Assembly: GCA_016800925.1 (NCBI GenBank)
Contig: JABCPU010000031.1
Location: 124,001 to 188,000 of the forward strand
From: Suillus spraguei
Taxonomy: Eukaryota; Basidiomycota; Agaricomycetes; Boletales; Suillaceae
Length of the DNA: 64,000 nucleotides
Reading direction: 5' to 3'
Both the position numbers and the translations under genes were made by a program. Below the pieces are notes generated by a model. That model saw only the letters and a program-made list of their open reading frames with translations, ran no database searches and was not told the DNA's origin. Shown one piece after another: positions 10,721-22,149 of this stretch; position 1 is the first letter of the stretch; every line of letters starts with the position of its first letter.

Positions 10721-11901
10721 TAGTAGGGCCCTCTTGAAAGTCGTGCGTAATAACTTGCCTATTTTCTGAATCAGAGTCGTAGTACTACGACCGGCCATCT
10801 GCGAGGGTACCCCTGCCAATACCATACTAGCCATACCAGTAGTGAAGATTAGCATCTTCTCCTACGTTTCTCCGCAGATTCAAGATGTGACTCTCGTATA
10901 TCACAATTCCAATTCTTGCCTTTTTGGCTCGATCGTGATGTACAGTGCACGTGCGGCACGATCTCGTTACATCAACCCACGCATTCACTGTCACTGGACT
11001 TACTGGCAAAACGTTCACGTCCAGTACTTATGTAAGTAGTCAGTTTGTGCGCATCCGAAATTAAAGTTTTTCACTTGTACTAACGGGCGCAAGAGTCATA
11101 TTTGAGTACTTGGCAACTTCTCCATCACGTCGATGTTTCCAGTAGAACATGATAAGTTTTCATTTTCTAGTATTGGCAATTTATCACAAACACCACCATC
11201 AGATACATCCCACCCTCAAGAAAGAGGGGAAAACCAAGCACGGTAATCTCAGCAGTATGTCCAATCATCTGCTCTACATCTTGTCAATCAACTTGTGTTA
11301 CTATAAAGAGTGATGTAACAATGCGCTTAATTAAGCTCGCTATGCATAGTGGTGAGACTTGGGTTGATAACGCGATAGTCGCGTCCTCGGGAACGTTGAC
11401 GCCGTACTCTTGACTTGGCCAATCACCCGAAGACATTTACTCAAATGAAGTCCAACGCTTTTTCGTACCTTGACTCCACATGGTGCCATTCGGCATGACT
11501 GTTATACAACTGATCACACGCACAGTGGCTGGTCCTTTTCCTTTGCGTTGGGCAGACCGAGGTTGGAACTGGCAGGCGCTTCGCCCATAATATAACTTCG
11601 TACCGGATCCCCGTACCACGGTCGATAGTTTGGGCGACTAGGGCCGTGTGCAGATCTGAGCGTGACGTCGATGAACCTGGTACCAACGAGATTCACATGG
11701 CTCATGGTGTATTCCGCACAGCAACCTTTCACATAGCAAATGCTATCAGACGTCCCGATATTATAATTACATAGATTAGTAAGGGAAACAACACAAAAAA
11801 CAAGACAGAGAGGTAGATATAAATAATGATAGCCTGAGATCTACCCAGATGACAACAAAGCACAAGCGATAAGGAGTAAGGGGCGTGGGTGTAGATAATA
11901 A
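10721..11901. other. No gene recognised
   Basis: Short overlapping ORFs on both strands (for example minus 11437-11732) without domain features or consistent splice sites. The left end of the G-alpha-like gene is at 11902. Confidence 0.3.
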
Positions 11902-13758
11902 TCAGATGACATTGAGTTCCTCAAGATGATGTCGCAGAATACCATCACGGACGCCGGCCAACACAGCCTGTGTCGCCTTCGTATCCTGTAAACTAGTGTG
12001 AGCCCAGGTTCACGAAATACTAAAAAGGCAACTCACAATGGCAGATGTCTCATGACAAAAGAACGTCCGTGGTCTCGGTGACAATCGTTTCTATGAAACC
12101 CAATCAGTATTTATTTCATGAAGACCCGAGACGCGACCTACATGATAAGCTCGGAACTTCTCCTTGAAGTATTTTGTCACATTTTCTACATCGTTAGGTG
12201 TACTTCCGTAGCTCGGCACATACGTTGCTACTTTGATCCCCGCTGCGAGTGTTTTCTGTAGAATATCCATTTTATTTAGGAACAGGATGATGTTCGCACG
12301 CGCGAGCAGGGGATTCGAGCAAACTTCTTTCCAGAGATATATTGAGTCCTCCAGCCGATTGACCTGTCGGTCTTCCTCGAGGACTTGGTTGAATGAGAGA
12401 GGCGCAAGGAAAATAATAGCTTGAACTACAAGTGACATTAATAACTGCGCCTTCACATATGCCGTTCAAACTTACCGTCATCGAAGTAGGGCACCCACTG
12501 GGGTCGCATACTTCTACTGCCACCGACGTCATAAATGTACCACTCTGAACCTGCTTACACGGGTCAGGGGAACTGCGAAAGGAACGAGTAGGGTCACACA
12601 CCATTATCTTGGAGAAAGCGATGTTCCTCCACACCAAATGTCCGTAATCTCGCCCGGACAATATCCTCTAACGGGATATCAGGACAAGGAACAGCGCAAA
12701 TCTCAGGGATGTAACAAACCTTCCGTAGGCTCGTAGTCCACCGTTGCTATTCTTGCCGTATCGGTCAGGAAAAAACCAGGAGAATCTTCTAATCGAACTC
12801 CGCGTCGCTTGAGCACTTCCCGAACGTCCTCGTCCTCCCACAAAGAAATGATATCATTCTTGGACGCAGCGAGCACCAAAGTCGGATCATCCTTGCTCCG
12901 CCCATCATTCGTCATTGGTCGGCGCTGACCACTGGTATGGACCCGTCGTTCCAATGTAACTTTCTCCAAAACCGTCTTCCATCCGCTACCGGCTCGCACG
13001 CAGATCTCGGGGGTTCTTGAAGGGTCGTAATGTTCGGGAAGCAGCTGCCGCGTGAGATTTGTCTCCATGGATAACAGGGGAAGAAGGCGCATTCGTGTAC
13101 GTCTGTGGTGATCTGAAAGTGATGATGTAGATGCAGTAGGGGACCGAGAGCGTGGACCTGACATTTCCAGCTCATCTTCGACAATTGACAAAAGTTTTTT
13201 CACGGAACTAAGATTTCCTGGTATCAGATGGGAGAAGAAGCATTGGCCTTGGGGTATACGACACTACTCACCCAATGAGGTTGAGTTGTATAATGGTCTT
13301 CCATATGAGTGCTTCGCCATGGAAGTAGGTCGGACAAAACGCGAGCTGGAAATCTGCAGCAATACGTCAGATTCAAGCATTGAACTAAGACGCAAAATTA
13401 CACTCACTCCGCAACATTGTTGATTTGCCGGACTCAGCTTGTCCTAATGACGGAGATGTCGATGTCAGTGCTGCCTTGTGAGAACTAACAAATCACACAT
13501 ACCTAGTAGTAGGACCTTGATAGCCTTCTTCTTCTTGTCGAACAACTTCTTAGACTCCAGAATGCCTTCATCTATTTCCCGAGATACGCGTTGAGCCTCC
13601 TGCTGGCGAGCAATACGCTCTCGTTTCTCCTCGACGGACTCGTTGGGAGGTGGTTTGAATATGCTTGACCAAGCATCATCTTGTACGGGTTTCAAGTTAA
13701 TGTTAATTGACGAGAACCTATCAAGAGAGGACCGAGAAAGCGATTTAGTTAGAGCCAT
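11902..13758 (-). CDS. G-protein alpha-subunit-like GTPase, divergent
   Basis: Heterotrimeric G-alpha fold, assembled from about eight exons with short introns. Exon 1 (13758-13503) has a charged helix (ESVEEKRERIARQQEAQRVS) and ends KVLLLG. Exon 2 gives the P-loop GQAESGKST. The helical domain follows (FCPTYFHGEALIWKTIIQLN, then a Ser/Arg-rich insert). Switch I is RARLRTFGVEEHRF, switch II is YDVGGSRSMRPQWVPYFDD, G4 is FLNKMD and G5 is TSAIDTKAT. The C-terminus is LRHHLEELNVI with TGA at 11902. The usual DVGGQR catalytic Gln is Ser, and the TTG of switch I is TFG. The protein lacks the Met-Gly myristoylation start and a C-terminal palmitoylation Cys. It belongs to the expanded divergent G-alpha class of basidiomycetes, and membrane coupling is uncertain. 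An upstream in-frame start at 13869 is less likely. Confidence 0.88.
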
Positions 13759-14326
13759 GGAAGAAGAGAATGAAGAAAGAGTAAAGCGGTGTTGTTGAAC
13801 AGTACGGGGCGCTGGCAAGCGCGCTAGCCCATTAAATCCAGATATCACATCGGACCTGCCGAGATCCAATTCAGATATTTCCTTTTCGAGAGTCCGACAA
13901 AACTTCTAGATGGGGAAGTCATAATGCACCGACTACTTGATTTGTACCTCGATGAATAATCCAAAATTGCGTACTAAGCGTTCCTAGCATGATAGCCTAC
14001 GATTCACGCGGACTTTTGCTATGACCGTCCGAGAGTGCAAGGTCGTCGATCGAGTACTGTCAGACAGGATGATAATGTTCTGAAACATCTCTTGGCTCAG
14101 TGTTACAAATAATGTTCCGTTTCCTTGATACAATGTTTGCGACAATGAACATGTTGGCGCTATTGTTCTCCCGGTGAGTCATACCGGTGCACAGCGTTGA
14201 AACCTACGTTAAGCCGCATCAACGTTCAGTTACGTGGTAGCTGATATAGATAACATGTACTACTAATCGTTACATTGTAGTATCGCCCCAAGGTACATGT
14301 GGACCTCGTTATGCAGAACGTGCTGT
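13759..14326. other. Intergenic between two minus-strand genes
   Basis: Contains the promoter region of the G-alpha-like gene and the 3' flank of the acetamidase gene. No ORF or TATA element stands out. Confidence 0.4.
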
Positions 14327-15670
14327 TCAGGTTTCATTCGATGGTCCAAGCACAGATCTAGGTATCATCATCCCAATCTGCGGAAGAATGATTGGCCAGT
14401 CGACCTGTCAACATTCATCAAAATACTGACAGGAATATCACGTACCACATAGTTTGGCATGTCCACCTAATAAGAGTCAGCATTTCAAACCAGAGACGCG
14501 CGCCAATGTGACATACCACTTCATGCATCCTCAAATCGGCCGCAACGCTACACAAATATACGCTTCCACCCTACTCAACCCATACTCTGCAACCAGAAAA
14601 GCTATCATATTCCTCACAGCTGATCTCGTCGCCTCCCTCATATCTTATCGGAAAAACAAAAAGCCATCAGTATAAATCATTTCATCTTATATGATTCATA
14701 CCCGAGTCGACGCCGGTGGTGCAATAATATTCCGTCTCCGGCTCGGAAACCGTACTGAAATGTGGAGTCTTGGTGTACGACTTGTCTTTCCTTACTGAGA
14801 GCCGCACCGTGACTTTCATTGGTGTCTCGATTGCCGATCCTACATTGTAGATCGAGGTCAAATGTCTGATCGGGTTCATGTTTAGGCCGGTCTAACATAC
14901 CACATACTTCTGGTGACGTAACCCGGATCAGTTCTAAGCCGCAGGGTACCGCCGGCTCCGGCACGCACCTCCGTCCCCCTGTGCAGCATGACCATCCTGC
15001 GATAACATTTTTGTAAGCAAATCATGATCCATCGCACGAACGAGTACTCTCACCCCAATACTAAATAATGCTCCCTCCACCTCAACTGGAAGAAACAAGG
15101 TCGAACCCACCGTAATATGCTTCGTATCGATATTACCTCCTGTATGATATGGCGGAATAGTAGAAAAAGCACCCTTCTTCTTCTGCGCGACCCCCATCTC
15201 CCCGGCAAACGGCCTCAGTGGTACTTTTATACCCTTCTTTTCATCAAACCACGCAAACCCCTCCTGCTCTAGTTTCCAAATCTTCAGCGCTGGTTCTGGG
15301 AACTCATCAGCAAGTAATCCAAATCCCGGGAACAGCCCCGTCCATCCCCATTCGGGATTCTCGATGCGCAGGACGTCAACTTGGAGTGTGTCACCAGGCT
15401 GTGCACCCTCCACGAATACGGGCCCGTTCACTTGATTAAACGCTGCCATGTTTATCGTTTCTAGAGTTGCGACTGTTGACTCTGCAGTCACCTGCCCATT
15501 CGATGCGTCAACACAATCAAACGTGATTTCATCCCCTGATTTAACATGCAGTGCAGGGGGAATGCTGTGCGAGATAATGTAGGTCAGGTAACAACAAGTC
15601 GAGATAGCGTTTGATACCTATTGTCCCAAGTGAGGTTAGCACACTCGCGTCTTACAGAATGAATCGACAT
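14327..15670 (-). CDS. Acetamidase/formamidase with a one-base frameshift near the 3' end
   Basis: Hydrolyses short-chain amides (formamide or acetamide to ammonia and the acid) in the cytosol, as known for the FmdA/AmdA family. Start at 15670: MSIHSVRRECANLTWDN, spliced in phase to SIPPALHVKSGDEITFDCVD. Then come NGPVFVEGAQPGDTLQVDVL, WGWTGLFPGFG, TGGNIDTKH, DGHAAQGDGEVCGSAIETPM and KVTVRLSVRK, all family signatures. Last exons give VDMPNYV and IGMMIPRSVL with TGA at 14327. Around 14553-14561 one base is missing relative to the family: GCG TAT ATT TGT reads to an early TGA, while the other frame continues LCSVAADLRMHEV. The two frames on either side are both perfectly family-like, so this is a recent inactivating mutation or a sequence error. 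About seven introns. Confidence 0.85.
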
Positions 15671-15908
15671 GGATGTAGATAAGATCGATAAGACCCTGAG
15701 AATTCCAAGCACACCATTGAAGCAAAATATATTCACACGTACTATATACGGCCCTTCGCATGTCATAATACGACCCCACGTCAAAGATACATGTGTAGAT
15801 CCGCATGTCGCAGTCAGGTAGTGATGGTGATGGCCTGGGGGTATCCAAAGTGAAGCTTGAGAGAATAGACTTCCAAAACCAGGAACTTCGAGGGTGGACG
15901 CTCGCAAG

Positions 15909-18900
15909 CTATGCGCCAGCTCCAAATGCAGTCCAATCGATTGTGCGTGGTAATGGATCATACCTTGCAAAGCAGGTCAGGTCCGACACATGGCGCATCG
16001 TGGGTCGGCCATGCGGACAGTTCCACGGCTGATCCATAGTGCTCATGTGCTGCACGATCTGCGGTATATAGTTCATGTCAAAGCGATCCTGTTAAATTGT
16101 CCTGCAAGGCATACCGAAGTCATCCCGTTCGTGCTCAATGCTTTCCCTATCATGACGCTTTTACGACACGCCCGCATGGCAAACATGGCTCGCGCCTTGG
16201 AACACCTCACCATTGTTCCTACGGGACGGTCACGCATGAGATGGATAAGCTCCTCCAGATCTGCACATGGTTATCAGCATAGATCCTTGATCAAGTCGCG
16301 ATATCACACACCTTTCGTATTGAAAACTGTGTCCTTGCTTACTGGCTGCGATACAAGATGTAGTCTCCCCTCGTCGTCGTCTTCACCGCCCTGACGGACA
16401 ACTTCAAAACCATTCCGCTTCAGAACATCGATATTTTCTACTGCTAGAATCTCATCTGCAGCCGTCAACTCCAAAGGCTCGGGTCTTTACCGTGCCTCAA
16501 TCAGTTGCTCCATTATCCCAGTGCGCAACACCCACCTAAAAAGCCTCTGGGATTCAATTACAGTCGTTTGCTGGAGCGTCTCAAAATTATACTTCTCATC
16601 CGCTGCGTGCTGATCAATCACAAACAGGTCGTCCAGCCCTTCCTTGCATTTCTGCCACCGAGTGACAATGAAGCCCAAGTTGAACTGACCGACCACCTGC
16701 ATCTTGTTAAAGTCCGTCTTCGCTATGATCCGGGAAAGAGCAGCAGAAGCCTCCGCATTATCCTCAGCGTTTTCCACATTAGCCGTGTCCAGTGCATCGC
16801 GGACTCGGGAAGCTGTACTGGAGAGCTCTGAAGGAACGGGCTTAGCCCGCTCGAGATGCGCCCATGTGTGGCGGATCTTATTGAGATCACAGCGCAAGGT
16901 TATCGGCGGGAGATGGTCCTTTGAAGAATTAGTTGATGTGTTCACCTCGGCGTCCACTACAGTCATGCTGATGTCATCTTCTGTGACGTCAATGATTTCA
17001 GAAATATCTTGATCTGTCGCATGAGAGTCCGGTTCCGGGTCTGGATGTTCTTCATGTGCCAGAGGAAGGCGAGCGGGTCCCGGGTCCTCAATAACCATGG
17101 TATCGTCAGAAACAGTAATCTTCTTAGCCGTTATGTTGGTACGGCCCGATATCCGCCTCGGTCTAGTCTTCGAAGTTGCGTCCACTGCTACTTCGTCTTC
17201 CATCAACTGGTCTTGCTCTTCAGCACTGTCAATCTCCTCGGATAAACTTCGTCGGGTATCCATGTCTGCCGTGTGCAGACGATCTTCAGCAGAGGTCTCA
17301 GTTACCTTGCTTCCAGCCCTTGCATATTGACTCAATGTAAACCTAAAACTCGCCCTCCCATCTCGTTCGGCCAAACGCAGTCTCTTCCTTGGACCATCAT
17401 CTTGAAGATCGCCATCCCTAGACCGTCCACGGTTCCACGAAGCGCCCTTGGTGCTTAAGATAGTCTGTGCAGGTGGTGCTTGACTCGTGGATCGTTTTCT
17501 TGTATCGTTGAGCTCACGTGACGCACGTATACGATCCATGGCGCTTACAACCTGTTCACGGGCAGACTCGTCCTCTTGATGGGATCCGTGGTGATCGGCC
17601 AAACGAGTAGTTTGTCCGTTGTCTCCGCCCTCCTCGACATCTGGATCGCGAAAGAACAATGGCTGTGGCATTGGGCCGATCTCGTCGGGTTGTGCAGAGG
17701 GCGACTCAGTTACTGCCCCATGCAATGGCCGCTCTGTCTCGGGTTCAAGAAGTAAATGGGCTGCGCCCATCGCGATAGGCTCATCGTCCCTTTCGGCCGG
17801 TTGGTCTTGTTCTGATTGTGGATTAATGTCCACCGCACGGGCAGAACGACTAGTGGCTCTCGCGTGCTTTGTTTGGGTGAGCAAAGCTTTTGGCTTAAAT
17901 GATGGGTGTAGTGTCTGTTGTTGTAATGATTGAGCTCCAACATCAAATGTCGAGCGAGACGAAGCAAAAGCCTCTTCCAAAGCTGCCTTTGACAATAATG
18001 AGAAAATAGATTGATGTACAGATGAACCTCGGGTATACCTTCAAAGCTTGAATTAGATTCTGCTCGTTGTGGAGAAAGATGGTTCGTTTATCGGGACTGA
18101 CATTGATGTCACAAGCATCTGGTTTCCAGTGAAGATGAGCTGCATTGCGGGAGTGAAGGACTCACGAGTGGGTAAAACGAAGTCTGCTATAACAAATGGG
18201 GACTGGCCGGCGTTAAATGATCTGTATACCTCATTGAATGCCTTCTGGATCTGGGAATGTTATCAATTAAATGTAGATGCTAATGGCAACAGTCGTAATA
18301 CCTTGCCAGGGTTACAGGGGCGTCCGTTGACAAAAAAAAATTGGCGATCGCTTCCTGTGCGGCCTACGCCCACAGCAAACTTGGAAATGAGCCCACGAAC
18401 TTTCACTGAGGTGACGCTGGCACTGAAATAAGCTGTATTCAATGCCGCTGACCGCTGAAAAAAGATAAAAAGAAGGACCTCTCCTGGTCAAGACGCTGTA
18501 GAATAGTTTTCTCCGTTAGGACATCAAATGAAAGATCAAGGTCGACAACATTATCAAGCCCCTTGGACCCCATAACGCTGTGACTGACGCTTTAATGGAT
18601 GGCGACCCGTCGGTTTTGAGCTGTATGGTTTTGCGACTAGTTGAGGCATGAGCGTCTCCAGGGACACTAGGAAGTAGAACACGTACCCTCCGTCAAGTTG
18701 ATTGCTCACAGCCAGTCGCACACCTCTATTTTCGGTTGCACAAGGAACCAGCGCATATGCATACAGTAAGTTTAGCGCTTTGCCAAATTCTCTCTTCGCG
18801 TTTCTTTCGAGCTCCTTACGTCGTACTGGCAAGGGTTTGAAGAGAGAAGATACAGCAACTGTAGTTCCCCGCTGCACATGCCACCATTATGCTAGGAAAG

Positions 18901-19488
18901 ATGTTGGAAAGTCTTACATACCTGTCTTGCGACCTTGGAATTGGAATTCCTAAGTCTGCCGTTCCGGTCCATTTCCAGTATGGTACCCATCGGGGCCTCA
19001 TTAGCAGTGGCAGTCGTGAGGGTGACACTATCGCTCAGAGCGCACAACGAGGACAATGCTTCACCGCGAAAACCAAAGGTCAAGACGGTTGCGAGGTCCT
19101 CAAATGCAGCAAGTTTGGATGTGTGGTGTTTCAAGGCTGAGCGGCAATGAAGTGACGACATACAGACCAAAAGGATGAGGCTTACCGATACTATCATAAT
19201 CCTTTGGGGCTATGCCGCATCCATTGTCGATAACTTCGATAGACTTGAGCCCATAGTTAAGAAACCGGACCTCTTCTAAACGTCAGCTGCGTACACAGGC
19301 GTCAGTTGAGGACGTGACGCACCGATATTTGTAGCACGGGCGTCAAGACTGTTTTCGACAAGTTCTTTCACTGCTGTTTGAAGGTCGATGACCACCTGAC
19401 CAGAGGTGATCCTATGCACAGAATGACTGTCGATTGCTCTGATAGAACCTGGACTCGATGCTGTGGAATCAAGGGAACTGTCTGCCAT
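15909..19488 (-). CDS. DNA mismatch repair MutL homologue, PMS1/PMS2 type
   Basis: Forms MutL-alpha with MLH1 and nicks the daughter strand during nuclear mismatch repair. Start at 19488 ([20 protein letters not shown]). The GHKL ATPase motifs are present in order: [10 protein letters not shown] (I), DNGCGI (II), [12 protein letters not shown] (III), then the transducer domain ([13 protein letters not shown]). A long acidic linker (about 17995-16800) is followed by the C-terminal endonuclease domain: [22 protein letters not shown] (the DQHAxxExxxxE metal site), [12 protein letters not shown] and [10 protein letters not shown] (zinc/metal Cys and His). Presence of the DQHA motif indicates the PMS2-type nuclease subunit (Pms1 in yeast). 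Introns are short; one near 18145-18170 would be only about 26 bases as read and needs checking. The stop at 15911-15909 is the first in frame after the CPHGRP exon. Confidence 0.93.
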
Positions 19489-19694
19489 GCTACTACAGCA
19501 GTATACTGGTGTGGCATGGAACTTAACTTTGATAACGCGGAATGCCGGAAACTTGACGAAACAAGTTAAGAATTGTAAGGCCTATCCTTGCGGCGACTGC
19601 CAACTCAATTGATCATTGATGGAAGTTCAAGTGTTTCAGTCAACCAATGGTTGCCACCTGATTTAGTTACCGCGGGTGTATATAGACTCGTGTG
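19489..19694. promoter_or_regulatory. Short shared upstream region of divergent genes
   Basis: Only 206 bases separate the ATG of the minus-strand MutL homologue from the ATG of the plus-strand small gene, so any core promoters must share this interval. A GTATATAG sequence lies at about 19678 on the plus side. Divergent transcription is an inference. Confidence 0.4.
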
Positions 19695-20222
19695 ATGGAC
19701 TCCTCTTTGTCTTCTCTTAAAGAGTTACTGGGGCGATTCAAAGGCAACCAGTTTGGATACAACGACTTTTATTCATTTGTGCTACTAAATCAGCGTGGGC
19801 AATTGTCAACGACCTCTGACTTAACTGAGTCAACTCCGACGGCCAGCCTGGTTCAAACTTACTGGCACTGGCGCCCGAGGCACCCCTTTCCTATCATTGA
19901 TTTTCGGCAATATATCGTGTGTAACGGACGCACACGAGGCAAAGGCGTGTAGGTGAGCAAATTTGACACTTTGCACAGGTTAATTTCTCCGTTCACCGAA
20001 ACTGAATTACTAGCAGTATTGCCACACAGACCAGACCGTTTCGAAGGTATGTAAGCGTCCTTTTAAATTCGAGCGGACTATAACCGGTGGCCGACAAAAG
20101 GATTACTGTTCAAAGCGGATAGTACACCCATCCTTGAAAAGGAGCTTTTGGTGACGATCACGAGGCTCCGTTCAGTCCGTAGAACGCACATTCATGTCCC
20201 CATCGCTATCGTCACACAATGA
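19695..20222 (+). CDS. Small hypothetical protein, spliced, uncertain
   Basis: ATG at 19695 opens MDSSLSSLKELLGRFKGNQF, an 85-codon stretch. Candidate later exons flanked by good donors and acceptors (GTGAGCAAAT...TTGCACAG and GTATGTAAGC...ACAAAAG) give LISPFTETELLAVLPHRPDR and LLFKADSTPILEKELLVTIT, ending TGA at 20220. The first junction is not resolved: the reading frame meets TAG at 19950 before the donor. No family is recognised. The end overlaps the start of the next gene, which argues for a wrong 3' model or a relic. Confidence 0.3.
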
Positions 20223-21583
20223 GGTTCAACTCTCAAAAGAGGTCCTCCTCAGTCTTCTCGATGAACTATCCAAACTCGTCCTTCAAGAATTCGGTTGTCA
20301 AATCCGCTTATTCATCCATGGTGGTGCAGTGATGATCCTACATCCAAACCTCTCCGCATCCAGTTGTCGACGAACTACCAGAGATATTGACTATATACGT
20401 CGTGCATTCGGACATGAGTGGCGGAAGCGAGGAGTGTATGACGCTGAAGAGCGTCTACAGCGTTGCATTAACGCTGTTGCAGCCAAGTTTTGCATTGGGT
20501 ACATGAATCCTTCCACTTTATCTCGCAAGGCATTTATTGACGCATGCACCTTTTAGCACTGACTGGATGAACGCAGACCCCGACGTCGCCCTCCCATTCG
20601 CCCACAAGTGAGTCGATCCAAAATTCTCCTTCACACATCTTACGATCCTCCTCCAGCTCACAAGGGCAGTTGTACGACCCTATCTACCACGACTCCAAGC
20701 AGGCGAATAACATTGATATGAACACCGTCTACAAATCGCGAGGTCTCCTTGTCGTTAGCGTCACCATGTTTTGGGGTGTCGCTCTCAAGCTTGTACGCTA
20801 CAAGAAAGAAGATCCCACTGACATTGTAGCCATGTTACGCCACGGCACGAGACTCAATGGTGTCCAATGGACGCCCACATCATGGAGACGTGGATTAAGA
20901 CCCTGTGCTGGCCCATGGGATACAACACCTACAAACCTGAACAAGCTCAGGAGCTACGAAACCGTATCTACGATGCAGTGCTCCATCTACAAACGCTACC
21001 TGAAAATTCGCCAGAGGAATCATTTCACATAGCATCTATTCCATCAAACGTGCGGTCGCCTCCTATATCATCAACCACGCGTTCTCCTCCCGTGCTCTCC
21101 TCGTTGCATACGATGTCGAGCAGCTTAGCCCCACATCCATTCTCAGAACCGCCATCGGCGTCTTCGCTACATTCTCTTTACATGTCATCCCACAGCGTGT
21201 CGCCTCCCGCATTCATGGGGGAGCGCACGCGTCGGTCATCGACGAACTCTGCACGGCATCAGACTTTTTCGCCGCCTGTGCCAGTGGCATTTACCTCGTC
21301 GCAATCATTGCATAGTATTCCTCACCCGTCATCGCATTCTCACCCGCCCTCACATTCTCACTCGCCATCTTATTCTCACTCGCCATCTTATTCTCACCTG
21401 CCGTCTCATTTTCACCCGCCATCTCATTCTCACCTGTCATCTCATTCTCACCCGCCCTCGCATTCTCACTCGCCCCCGCCCCCTCACCAGCCCTCGCAAT
21501 CGCAAGGGTCTTTCCGCATGCCGGAGCCTTGGGCTCCGCCTTTGCCATTACTCTTTCAGCCCATGCCACCCAGTGCCTTCTGA
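20194..21583 (+). CDS. Nucleotidyltransferase-like protein with His/Pro/Ser repeat tail (two frameshifts)
   Basis: The N-terminal part has the minimal nucleotidyltransferase pattern: IRLFIHGGAVMILHPN followed by RRTTRDIDYIRRAF, comparable to GG(A/S)...RxTxDxD where the two Asp bind metal. Substrate is unknown. One intron (20608-20657) is good. Two faults are visible. At 20551-20554 a TTTT run puts TAG in frame, whereas FSTDWMNADPDVALPF continues in the shifted frame. At about 20870 the frame shifts again between KEDPTDIVAMLRHG and METWIKTLCWPMGYN. Both halves look conserved, so these are recent indels or sequencing errors. The C-terminus is low complexity (SHSHPPSHSHSPSYSHSPSY). Role not known. 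Confidence 0.55.
21330..21500 (+). repeat. 18 bp tandem repeat encoding (H-x-P-S-H-S)n
   Basis: About nine imperfect copies of CACYCGCCATCTCATTCT encode His-Pro/Ser-Pro-Ser-His/Tyr-Ser hexapeptides in the tail of the nucleotidyltransferase-like protein. Unit length is a multiple of three, so copy-number change keeps the frame. Confidence 0.8.
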
Positions 21584-22149
21584 ACGAACAGCATAAGTAC
21601 CTAGACTGCAACAGAACCCAAATCCGTACTCGGTGTACCAAGTACCGCACAAGTTATATCCGCACTTTATTATTTCTATACGTCATCCTTTAAATTCTAA
21701 ATGCTCTCTTGTCCCAAACTTTGTTCTTCGATACTGCTATCTATACTTCCATATGTTTGAACTGATATGTACGATATTGTATTACACTCAGTAGGCTGTA
21801 GCTAAGGTAGCTTAGGTAGTTGCAAAATGCAAAACTAGTCGTTGACGACATACGCTTAGTTAGACTAGCACCTCCGGGCCCTGTAACGATAAAGAGCACG
21901 TTACATGTGGGAGTACTTGGTTTAAAAACCTTGTCGAGTTGTAGACCAGTATACTAGAAGCCTTTTCAGGAGCTCGTTATTGCACACAAGGTCAGTAATT
22001 ATCCTGATGAGTGATATATTAGAATGTTTGTTGGAACAGAACACGTATATAGCATATAGCCCAATCGATCGAGTTGACTGCACGCAAAGGTTGTGATAAT
22101 ACACGAGAAAGGTAAATTCCAAGCCTTTAAGAAGGACAACAAGCTTCAC
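21584..22149. other. Intergenic between convergent genes
   Basis: 3' flanks of the plus-strand nucleotidyltransferase-like gene and the minus-strand GTPase gene. No feature recognised. Confidence 0.4.

Noticed and set aside
11437..11732. Minus-strand ORF cluster as a secreted protein gene
   Set aside because: No signal peptide, no consistent splice model and no recognisable family.
13759..13869. Upstream in-frame Met (13869) as start of the G-alpha-like gene
   Set aside because: The extension has no family-like content, and the Met at 13758 directly precedes the usual charged N-terminal helix region.
16505..17933. Plus-strand ORFs of 60-130 codons opposite the MutL homologue
   Set aside because: They are antisense shadows of a strongly supported conserved gene.
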